Origin: a bacterium
GTDB taxonomy: Bacteria; Cyanobacteriota; Vampirovibrionia; Gastranaerophilales; Gastranaerophilaceae
Assembly: GCA_017626055.1 (NCBI GenBank)
Contig: JAGAJM010000004.1
Location: forward strand, 310,001 to 374,000
Direction of reading: 5' to 3'
Length of the DNA stretch: 64,000 nucleotides
Position numbers and translations under genes: made by a program. The notes under the pieces were generated by a model. That model ran no database searches. It saw only the letters and a list, made by a program, of their open reading frames with translations, and had not been told where the DNA came from. This document shows positions 1 to 7,332 of the stretch, piece by piece. The stretch's first letter is position 1. Each line of letters begins with the position of its first letter.

Positions 1-912
1 AGAAAAAAAATAGTTGAAATTGTTTTAGATACTGAAACAACGGGATTAGATTATACTAGGGAGAAGATGGTTGAATTTGCCGCAGTAAGACTTGAAAATG
101 GCAAAATTAAAGATGAGTTTCAAACATTAATTAACCCTGAACAACACATCAGAAAATCAAGTATTGCTATTCATGGCATTACAGAAGAAATGGTAGCTGA
201 AGCTCCAACTGAAGCTGAAATTATGCCAAAAATTTTAGAGTTTATTGGAGAATATCCGATTGTTGCACATAATGCAATTTTTGATTATTCATTTTTAAAC
301 GAAGCTTCTAAAAGAGTTACTGGCGAAGAACTTAAAAATGAAAGAATTGATACTCAACAAATGTTCAAAGAAGTTTATCCAGATTTGGAAGCTCATGGTT
401 TGAACGCTTTGACTGAAAAATTTAATGTTGAGTTAAAAGACCACCATAGAGCTATGGGTGATACTATGGGATTGGCGTTAGCTTATCCAAAATTGAAAAA
501 ATTATATGTTCAAAAATATGATTGGGAAAGTAAGCAATTAGAAAATGTTGATTATCTTTTTGAAAGATTTTTAAGACTTCAACAAACTGTTACTACTTTG
601 CAGTCTGAAATGCAGGATTTGAAATCAGTATTCAAATTGTATTTTGAACAAGGGGGCGCTCCAATTATTTCTCAAGAAGGTGATATGTTAGTTTATAACT
701 CAAAACAATCTTTTGGGTATGATTTTAATGCGATTAAGCCTGTATTAGAAGAAGTTGGTGCTTTAGAAAAAGCTGTAAAAATTAACACTGGCTTTGTAGA
801 TAGATTGGTTAATGGTAGAAGTCTTGATGATGAGAAAAAAGAAATTATCAAAAATGCAAGACAAGAATTAACTGAAACAAGAAATATTCAAGTAATTAAG
901 AATAATAAGTAG
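1..912 (+). CDS. DEDDh 3'-5' exonuclease, DnaQ/PolC-epsilon type (5' end outside window)
   Basis: The frame is open back to base 1, and the ExoI motif LDTETTG lies at bases 25-45, before the first internal Met at 67, so the gene starts upstream of the window and Met67 is not its start. ExoII (HNAIFDYSFL) is near bases 265-300 and ExoIII (HHRAMGD, the DEDDh form) near 442-465, so the catalytic set is complete. Family members remove 3' nucleotides during proofreading or repair. The last ~130 residues are not a recognisable polymerase domain, so this is a stand-alone exonuclease with an unassigned C-terminal region rather than a PolC. Only 14 bases separate it from the next gene, which suggests co-transcription. 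Confidence 0.85.
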   Translation, partial: RKKIVEIVLDTETTGLDYTREKMVEFAAVRLENGKIKDEFQTLINPEQHIRKSSIAIHGITEEMVAEAPTEAEIMPKILEFIGEYPIVAHNAIFDYSFLNEASKRVTGEELKNERIDTQQMFKEVYPDLEAHGLNALTEKFNVELKDHHRAMGDTMGLALAYPKLKKLYVQKYDWESKQLENVDYLFERFLRLQQTVTTLQSEMQDLKSVFKLYFEQGGAPIISQEGDMLVYNSKQSFGYDFNAIKPVLEEVGALEKAVKINTGFVDRLVNGRSLDDEKKEIIKNARQELTETRNIQVIKNNK

Positions 913-926
913 GAGAAAAAGAAATT

Positions 927-2348
927 ATGTTGAAAAAATTAGGGGATTTCTTTAATTTTAAGGAACCACCTGTTGCAGAACCTATTCAAGATTCTGACAA
1001 AGTGGCTTCTATGTATAAACATTGGCGTATAAGAATTTTCTATTCTTGCTTTATTGGTTATACAATTTTTTATCTATGTAAGAAAAATATTGCAGTTGCG
1101 CTACCTGGAATTATGCAAGAGTTCAATTACACTGCAACAGAACTTGGTTTGTTAGGTAGTTCATTATATTTAACTTATGGTATCGGTAAGTTTGTAAATG
1201 GTGTGTTGGCAGATGGTTCTGATGTTAGAAAATTCTTTCCAACTGCACTTTTAATGACTGCATTAGCTAATATTCTATTCGCATTAGCACCAAGTGGGGT
1301 TGGTTTGTTAGGCTTAAGCCCACAGATGTCTGGTGTTGTTTTACTTTGGGTATTAGCTTTCTTGTGGGGTGTTAGTGGTTGGTTCCAATCAGCAGGTTTC
1401 CCTGCAGTTGCAAAAAGTTTAACATACTGGTATTCAAATTCTGAACGTGGAACAAAATGGTCATTATGGTCTTGTTCTCACCAAACTGGGACTTTCTTAA
1501 GTTTCATTTTAGCAGGTCATATTGCAGCTCACTTTGGTTGGAGAGCAGCATTCTTTGTCCCTGGTATGTTGGCTTTAGTAACAGCTTTATGGTTGTTTGA
1601 AAGATTAAGAGACAGACCTCAATCTTTAGGGCTTCCTGATGTTGAAATTTATCGTAATGAGCCTGTTAAAAAGCAAGAAGAAGGTACAAAGTCAGCTGAA
1701 GATGATATGACTTATGTTCAAATCTTCAAAAAACACGTTTTGTGCAATAAAACACTTTGGTTGTTAGCAATTGCTTATGTATTTGTTTACATTATCAGAT
1801 TCGGTGCAGAAGACTGGATGATTATGTATTTGAAAAATGCTAAAGGTATTGAGCTTACAGATGCTACAAATATGATCGCATCATTACCTCTTGTGGGTAT
1901 TTGTGGTACTGTTTGTGCAGGTTTAATTTCTGATAAATTGTTCAAAGGTAAAAGAGCTCCAGTTAACCTAATTTATTTAGTAGGTGTAATTCTAGCAATT
2001 ATTGCTCTGAAATTTAATACAATTAACAACTTGAACTATGTAATCATTGGTTTGTTGGGGGCATTTACTTATGGACCTCAAATGATGATTGGTGGACTTT
2101 GTGCAGTTGAATCAAGTTCTAAGAAAGTTGCTTCAGCAGCATCTGGTTTTACAGGAACTTTTGGTTATATTGGTGCGTTTTTATCAGCAACAGGTACAGG
2201 TTTCTTAGTTGATAAACTAGGTAAAGATGGTGTTGGTAACTGGGATGGTGCAATCTATTTCTGGTTAGCTTCAGGTATTATCTGTTTAATTATCTGTACA
2301 ATTTTAGCTATCGATGAATACCGAAAAGACGCTGCTAAAAAAGCCTAG
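927..2348 (+). CDS. MFS transporter, organophosphate:phosphate antiporter (GlpT/UhpC-like)
   Basis: This is a 473-residue polytopic protein with about 12 hydrophobic segments. The N-terminal block with WRIRIFYSCFIGYTIFYLCKKN, the RGTKWSLWSCSHQTGTF stretch near residue 170 and the long central cytoplasmic loop (about residues 235-275) match the OPA branch of the major facilitator superfamily (GlpT, UhpT, UhpC). Members swap a phosphorylated sugar or glycerol phosphate for phosphate across the inner membrane; the UhpC subgroup works as a sensor. No UhpA/UhpB-like genes are adjacent, so a transport role is more likely. A GGAG ribosome site precedes the ATG. Substrate unknown. Confidence 0.85.
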   Translation: MLKKLGDFFNFKEPPVAEPIQDSDKVASMYKHWRIRIFYSCFIGYTIFYLCKKNIAVALPGIMQEFNYTATELGLLGSSLYLTYGIGKFVNGVLADGSDVRKFFPTALLMTALANILFALAPSGVGLLGLSPQMSGVVLLWVLAFLWGVSGWFQSAGFPAVAKSLTYWYSNSERGTKWSLWSCSHQTGTFLSFILAGHIAAHFGWRAAFFVPGMLALVTALWLFERLRDRPQSLGLPDVEIYRNEPVKKQEEGTKSAEDDMTYVQIFKKHVLCNKTLWLLAIAYVFVYIIRFGAEDWMIMYLKNAKGIELTDATNMIASLPLVGICGTVCAGLISDKLFKGKRAPVNLIYLVGVILAIIALKFNTINNLNYVIIGLLGAFTYGPQMMIGGLCAVESSSKKVASAASGFTGTFGYIGAFLSATGTGFLVDKLGKDGVGNWDGAIYFWLASGIICLIICTILAIDEYRKDAAKKA

Positions 2349-2370
2349 GGGTAAATATATAATTAAAAAA

Positions 2371-2399
2371 GGGAGATAATTATTTATCTCTCTTTTTTT
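2371..2399 (+). terminator. Rho-independent terminator after MFS gene
   Basis: A 9-bp stem (GGGAGATAA at 2371-2379 with TTATCTCTC at 2384-2392, one G-T pair) has a TTAT loop and is followed by seven T. It ends the exonuclease-MFS transcript. Confidence 0.85.
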
Positions 2400-2429
2400 A
2401 TGTGATAAAATTAGGTCGGAGGATTTCCG

Positions 2430-3410
2430 ATGAAAGTTGCTGAAATAGAAAACGAAATAGTTGTTTTAAAAGATAGAGAAGATGAAGTTTTAAATGGCAG
2501 AAAAGGTGCTATTGTAAAGGTTTTAGGTTGTGGACTTTGTGGTTCTGATATCGTAAAACTTAAACATAAACTTGTGAAAAGTGGTACTGTTTTGGGTCAC
2601 GAAATTGTTGCCAAAATAGTTGAAATTGATTCTGAAACTAATTTTAAAAAAGATGATGTTATTGTAACTTCTCACCATATCCCTTGTGGAAAATGTGAGT
2701 ATTGCAAAAATGGTAATGTTTCTATGTGTAGGCATTTCAAAGAAACCAATATTAGACCTGGTGGGTTTAGTGAATTGGTTTTTGTATCTGATGAACATTT
2801 GAAAAATGTTGCGTATTTAAAACCAGAAAGCTTAACCGAAGAAGAAGCATCTTTTTATGAACCTTTAGGTTGTTGTGTGAGAGCCGTAAAAAGAGCATCA
2901 TTAAGAGAAAATTCAACTGTTCTTGTAATAGGCTTAGGGTCTATTGGAATTATTATGGCTCAGGCTTTAAAGGCTTTTGGAATGAATGTTATCGGATGTG
3001 ATCTGTTGGCAAGTCGTGTTCAAATTTTGAAAAATTTAGGTATTGAAGCTTTTACGTTAAATGAAATGTGCGAAAGCATAAAAGCTGATGGTGTATTTAT
3101 GACATCGGGTTCTGATAAAGCTATTGATACTGCATTGAAGTTTGTTCGTGATGGTGGAAAAATTTTAGTATTTTCAAGTACTCCTCAAAATTTCGGATAT
3201 GCAAATAACGAAATTTATTATAGAGAATTGACAGTTCTTGGTAGTTATTCACCAGCTCCAATTGATTTGAAAGATTCGTTAGAACTTTTGGCTACAAAAC
3301 AAGTTAGGGTAAGTGGTTTATCTACTGTTTATACTCTGGACAAAGTTCAAAAAGCTATCAATGATACTCTTGAAAATAAAATTATGAAGGCTTATATTAA
3401 AGTTAGTTAG
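2430..3410 (+). CDS. Zinc-dependent alcohol dehydrogenase family (MDR) protein, first of a pair
   Basis: A 326-residue medium-chain dehydrogenase/reductase. Catalytic-zinc ligands are visible as Cys37 (GCGLCGSD) and His57-Glu58 (GHE). The structural zinc knuckle follows as CGKCEYCKNGNVSMC, and a Rossmann motif VIGLGSIG lies mid-protein. These enzymes oxidise alcohols or polyols with NAD(P). It is somewhat shorter than the usual 340-350 residues because the N-terminal strand region is compact. GGAGG lies 7 bases before the ATG. It sits 7 bases upstream of a second, diverged MDR gene, so the two probably act on related substrates. The substrate cannot be read from sequence. Confidence 0.85.
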   Translation: MKVAEIENEIVVLKDREDEVLNGRKGAIVKVLGCGLCGSDIVKLKHKLVKSGTVLGHEIVAKIVEIDSETNFKKDDVIVTSHHIPCGKCEYCKNGNVSMCRHFKETNIRPGGFSELVFVSDEHLKNVAYLKPESLTEEEASFYEPLGCCVRAVKRASLRENSTVLVIGLGSIGIIMAQALKAFGMNVIGCDLLASRVQILKNLGIEAFTLNEMCESIKADGVFMTSGSDKAIDTALKFVRDGGKILVFSSTPQNFGYANNEIYYRELTVLGSYSPAPIDLKDSLELLATKQVRVSGLSTVYTLDKVQKAINDTLENKIMKAYIKVS

Positions 3411-3417
3411 GTAAACT

Positions 3418-4455
3418 ATGAAAGCAATACAATATTACGGACCACAAGAGATTAAATACGAAGAAGTTATGGTAAAACCTCCAGAAGAAGGTGAAGTTGT
3501 TGTAAAAGTTATGGCAGCTTTGACTTGTGGAACCGATGTAAAAACTTTCCGACGTGGTCATCCTGTTTTAATCAAGGAAGTTCCGTCAGGATTTGGACAT
3601 GAATTTGCAGGAATTGTTGAAAAAGTTGGCAAAAACGTCAAAGAATTCAAAGTAGGAGATAGAGTTGTTGCAGCAAATTCTGCACCTTGCGGGGAATGTT
3701 TTTATTGTAAAAAACAAGAATATAATTTGTGTGAAAATTTAGATTTACTCAATGGCGCTTACGCACAATACATAACTGTTCCAGCTAGAATAGTTAAGAA
3801 AAATATGTTGATTTTACCAGATAGTTTGAGTTTTGAACGAGCTGCATTTTGTGAACCTTTAGCAAATGTTGTTCATGGTGCAGAAAGAACTGGTATAAAA
3901 CCTGGTGATACTGTTGGGATTATCGGTATTGGACCTATTGGGTTGATGTTTGCTCGTGTTGCAAAACTTATGGGTGCTAGAGTTATTGTTGCAGGTAGAA
4001 ATCCTATAAAATTGAAAGCCGCTGAAGAATTTGCTCAAGCCGATGAAATCGTCGATTTGACAAAATACAAAAATCCAACAATGATTTTTAGGGAATTTTC
4101 AGATGAAGGATTTGGTTTAGATATTGCAATTGAGTGTGTTGGTTTGCCTGAAATTTGGGAACAGATTTTTGATTGTGTAAGACCTGGTGGAACAGTGCAT
4201 TTCTTTGGAGGGTGTAAATCAGGCTCTAAGGTTTGCTTGGATACAACAAAAATGCATTATGGCGATATTAAAATTATGAGTGTTTTTCACCATACTCCAA
4301 AATATTTTAGAAAAGCATTGGATTATATTGCATCGGGTGATATTGAAGTTGAAAAACTTATCACCGATACTTTGCCACTTGAAAAAGTTGAATACGCTAT
4401 GCAACAACATATTGAGGGTAAAGCGATTAAATTTTTAATTAATCCTTGGGCATAA
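3418..4455 (+). CDS. Zinc-dependent polyol/alcohol dehydrogenase (MDR), second of a pair
   Basis: 345 residues with all MDR zinc ligands: Cys37 (TCGTD), His61-Glu62 (GHEFAG) and a structural four-cysteine knuckle CGECFYCKKQEYNLC. The NAD-binding motif GIIGIGPIG is near residue 165. The sorbitol/threonine-dehydrogenase-like arrangement suggests oxidation of a polyol or hydroxy amino acid, but specificity is not shown. It follows the preceding MDR gene by 7 bases and shares its overall plan but not its detail, so this is an old duplication or a two-step pathway. The weak ribosome site TAGG lies just before the ATG, within the end of the upstream gene, which suggests coupled translation. Confidence 0.87.
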   Translation: MKAIQYYGPQEIKYEEVMVKPPEEGEVVVKVMAALTCGTDVKTFRRGHPVLIKEVPSGFGHEFAGIVEKVGKNVKEFKVGDRVVAANSAPCGECFYCKKQEYNLCENLDLLNGAYAQYITVPARIVKKNMLILPDSLSFERAAFCEPLANVVHGAERTGIKPGDTVGIIGIGPIGLMFARVAKLMGARVIVAGRNPIKLKAAEEFAQADEIVDLTKYKNPTMIFREFSDEGFGLDIAIECVGLPEIWEQIFDCVRPGGTVHFFGGCKSGSKVCLDTTKMHYGDIKIMSVFHHTPKYFRKALDYIASGDIEVEKLITDTLPLEKVEYAMQQHIEGKAIKFLINPWA

Positions 4456-4544
4456 AATAAATTTTTCTTCATAAACTAGCAAATTTTTTTGAAAAAAATA
4501 CTTTATAAGAATGTGAAGGTGTTTTTCGAAAGGTAAGTTTTTGT

Positions 4545-4895
4545 ATGATGAATGGTGTAAATGGTTTAACTCCAGTTTATGTTCTTCCATTAAGGGATGT
4601 TGAAATGTGTGATAAATGTATGCAGGATAAAATGGCATGTAATGAAAGTCACACACAAAATTTGGAAGATGAAAAAGTTGATCCGTCTTTGTATAGCAAA
4701 ATAATGCGTAATTTAGCGTTAGCTAGTATGATGTTAGGCAACAGAAGTAATCTTACTCAAATGAATACCAATAATATGAATCAGCAAATGCTTGAACAAC
4801 AACAAATGTTGACTAATATGTTGATGCATCAACAAGCTATGCAAGATCATATGACTGCAGTTCAAATGACAACTCCAGGTATGGGTTTTATCTAA
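4545..4895 (+). CDS. Small hypothetical protein, Met/Gln-rich C-terminus
   Basis: 116 residues, not recognised. A short N-terminal part has a C-x2-C-x5-C arrangement (about residues 22-32) that could bind a metal. The second half is very rich in Met, Gln and Asn, which suggests a flexible or helical low-complexity tail. AAAGGT lies about 12 bases before an ATGATG, so either Met could be the start. Upstream (4475-4530) is an AT-rich stretch containing TAGCAAA and AGGTGTTTT, resembling elements found before other unknown genes in this window. It converges with the next gene, with 2 bases between the stops. Confidence 0.6.
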   Translation: MMNGVNGLTPVYVLPLRDVEMCDKCMQDKMACNESHTQNLEDEKVDPSLYSKIMRNLALASMMLGNRSNLTQMNTNNMNQQMLEQQQMLTNMLMHQQAMQDHMTAVQMTTPGMGFI

Positions 4896-4897
4896 AC

Positions 4898-6529
4898 TTA
4901 CCCTTTAAACAGTTCGTCTAATTTTGATTGAAAATCTGACATTTTTTCAGACATTGCTTTTTTGAATTGAGTAATAAATGTCTTAAAATATTCGTCTGCA
5001 AATTTGTTTGCTTCATCTGTTGCTTTTGCTAACATATCTGTTTTAAATTTCTCAATGCCATCTGTTGGTTTTTGAGTTTTTGGTTGTTCTGTGGTTTCTG
5101 TTTTAACTTTTGGTTTTCTTCCACGTCTTTTAACAGGTTTTATTTCTTCTGCAACTTTTTCAGTTACTCGAACTTCAGGCTCAATAGCTGGGGCTTGTGG
5201 TTGTTCCTGAGCGAGTTTTTGTTCTTTAGCGACTTGTGCAGTAACTCTTTTATCTTCAAATTCAGAAACATCCATGTCTTCAATTTTTCTTTGTGCTTTT
5301 GGTGTCTCTTTTAATTTTAAAACTGTAACTTCATGTGGGGCATCAGTTGCTTTTGAAGCTCTAAAAATTTCTTCCATATAACTATTGAATTTGTTTTCAA
5401 TATTGTATTCCTTGATTTCCGCAGGGGTGTAACTAAAAATAGAATCTTTTATAATTTTTGGTTTCCCGTTTGTTGAATCGCATTTCAGAAATTCTTTTGT
5501 TTCAAAGTCGATTGAAATAAAATGTTTATATCCCTCTGGTGAAACCTTTTCTATGGTTACATATCTTAATTGTGAACCATATTCTGGGTTCATTCTTTTT
5601 GAAACTTTTAGAGTTCCGCCATCTTCTGTTTTTAGTGAAAATGCTACAACTTTTCTGCTTGATGGAGAAACTTGCGGGTTAATGTGTGTAGGGATTTCAT
5701 CAGCCCCTTTTTCAAATATTCCAAAAAGTTTAGTAATCGCTTCTTCTCTTGTTAAGGCTGGTGAAATTGCTCTTGTAATAGGTTTTAAAGTTGAGGTAGT
5801 AACACCATCAGTCCCAACTTTTTTTCTTGTTTTTATAGGTTGGTCTGAAGATACTTTTTCTAGATATTGTGCGAAATTTTGTAATTCAGAATTTGCATAA
5901 TCGATGTATAATTTTGCACCAGATCTATCTAGTTCTTCAGCTGTCATATATCTGAATTTCGGTGGCATAAATCTAGGATTTTTCTTGTTTAAATTTCCTA
6001 CAACTTTGTCAAAACCATCAAGCAAGAAGTGTGTTTCTTTGCCTTCTGTATCTGTTATAACAATTCTCATCAAATCTTTTTCATTTCTTGATTTGGAAAT
6101 AGTTATAGTTTTTCCGTCCTCAGGAAATGGCATTCTAAATGTTAGCCCTTGTTTTTTTGTACCTTTAATGATTGGAAGATATCCATCTTTTATTTTTTCA
6201 GCTCTTGGTGGATTTGTTTTTAATCTTTCAAAAAATTCAGAAATCATTTGAAAATTTTTGTGCATATTTTCGACTTGTTTTTGTGATTCAGGATTTAGTT
6301 GAGCGTGGAATGCATTTTTAATATGTCTTTTGCCTGTTCCTTTTGTAGCTTTAGAAATAGCGGTTTTAGCATCTCCGACAGTTTTAACAAAATCCTTTGG
6401 TCTTCTTCCTGTAAAACTTACAGTGTCATAACTTAAGCCAGTTGATATATATGTTCTATTTTCATTTTTTCTATTGTTATAAATCCCAAAATTATTACTC
6501 AATGCAAAAATATTATTTTCTACTCTCAT
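4898..6529 (-). CDS. Hypothetical protein with N-terminal F-x-G tag and AT-hook-like patch
   Basis: 543 residues, no family recognised. The N-terminal ~35 residues are polar and Asn-rich and lead to VSFTG (residues 37-41), the tag shared with several unrelated proteins here. A long mixed central part follows. Residues 467-474 (KRRGRKPK) form a basic AT-hook-like patch. The last ~50 residues are an amphipathic, probably coiled helix (FADEYFKTFITQFKKAM and on). There is no signal peptide or membrane segment. AAGGGG before the ATG supports the start. Possible roles include nucleoid association or binding to an acidic partner; neither is shown. Confidence 0.7.
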   Translation of the reverse strand: MRVENNIFALSNNFGIYNNRKNENRTYISTGLSYDTVSFTGRRPKDFVKTVGDAKTAISKATKGTGKRHIKNAFHAQLNPESQKQVENMHKNFQMISEFFERLKTNPPRAEKIKDGYLPIIKGTKKQGLTFRMPFPEDGKTITISKSRNEKDLMRIVITDTEGKETHFLLDGFDKVVGNLNKKNPRFMPPKFRYMTAEELDRSGAKLYIDYANSELQNFAQYLEKVSSDQPIKTRKKVGTDGVTTSTLKPITRAISPALTREEAITKLFGIFEKGADEIPTHINPQVSPSSRKVVAFSLKTEDGGTLKVSKRMNPEYGSQLRYVTIEKVSPEGYKHFISIDFETKEFLKCDSTNGKPKIIKDSIFSYTPAEIKEYNIENKFNSYMEEIFRASKATDAPHEVTVLKLKETPKAQRKIEDMDVSEFEDKRVTAQVAKEQKLAQEQPQAPAIEPEVRVTEKVAEEIKPVKRRGRKPKVKTETTEQPKTQKPTDGIEKFKTDMLAKATDEANKFADEYFKTFITQFKKAMSEKMSDFQSKLDELFKG

Positions 6530-6663
6530 GTTAATCCCCTTTTGCTATTTTTTAGAGTATAAAAAATTCAATTATTATTCAATAAAATGTAAAAATATAT
6601 TTAGTTTTACCCCTTGTAAAAAAAGTGTGTGCGTATGATAATATTCTTATTAAAGGATAAGAC

Positions 6664-7281
6664 ATGTCAAATATTTTAGTATATTCGTTAGAGGGTAAAA
6701 TTTATATAAATTTAACCAATAGATGCACAAATGATTGTATTTTCTGCTTGAGAAAAGATAAAGATGACGTTTGCGGTCAAGAATTGTGGCTTGATAGCGA
6801 AGATTTTGGTGTAAATGATGTTGTAGAGCAACTGAATAAGTTTGAATTGTCTAAAGAGGTGGTTTTCTGTGGTTATGGAGAACCTCTTTTAAAATTCGAA
6901 ATCCTAAAACAAGTTGCAAAATACATAAAAGAAAATTACCCAGATACTAAAATTAGAATTAATACAAATGGTCATGCTAATTATGTGTACAAGAAAAATA
7001 TTGTACCAGAATTAGTTGGTTTAATTGATGAGATTTCTGTGAGTTTAAATGGTTCAACTTCTGAAGAATATGATGAACTTTCTCAACCTAAATTTGAGGG
7101 TGCTTATGATGAGGTTAAAAAGTTTATTAAATGTTGTTCAGATGCTGGTATAAAAACTGATACATCTATTGTTGATGGTTATAAAGGTCGCAGATTAGAT
7201 ATCAAAAAATGCGAAGAAATTTCAAAAGATTTAGGAGCAAAATTGAGAGTCCGTGAATGGATTGTTAATGGTTATTCTTAA
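6664..7281 (+). CDS. Small radical SAM protein, TatD-associated type
   Basis: 205 residues. The radical-SAM 4Fe-4S motif is CTNDCIFC (Cys21, Cys25, Cys28), inside NLTNRCTNDCIFCLRK, followed by GYGEPLL (the GGE-like SAM-binding strand) and INTNG. Length and the NLTNRCTNDC signature fit the compact radical SAM group often encoded next to or fused with TatD nucleases; no tatD gene is visible here. The reaction is unknown. A possible -10 (TATGATAAT near 6634) and AAAGGA ribosome site precede the ATG. Downstream, 51 bases separate it from the acetyl-CoA synthetase gene. Confidence 0.8.
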   Translation: MSNILVYSLEGKIYINLTNRCTNDCIFCLRKDKDDVCGQELWLDSEDFGVNDVVEQLNKFELSKEVVFCGYGEPLLKFEILKQVAKYIKENYPDTKIRINTNGHANYVYKKNIVPELVGLIDEISVSLNGSTSEEYDELSQPKFEGAYDEVKKFIKCCSDAGIKTDTSIVDGYKGRRLDIKKCEEISKDLGAKLRVREWIVNGYS

Positions 7282-7332
7282 GAAAAAATATTAAAAGTAC
7301 AATAAAAAACTCAGAAAAAGAAAGGACGGAAA

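Noticed and set aside
2523-2798. Minus-strand open frame of 91 residues
   Set aside because: Lies wholly opposite the zinc dehydrogenase gene, has no ribosome site and reads as biased sequence.
4898-6529. Plus-strand open frames opposite this gene (for example 5553-5900)
   Set aside because: No ribosome sites, and the minus-strand frame is continuous over 1.6 kb with a good start.
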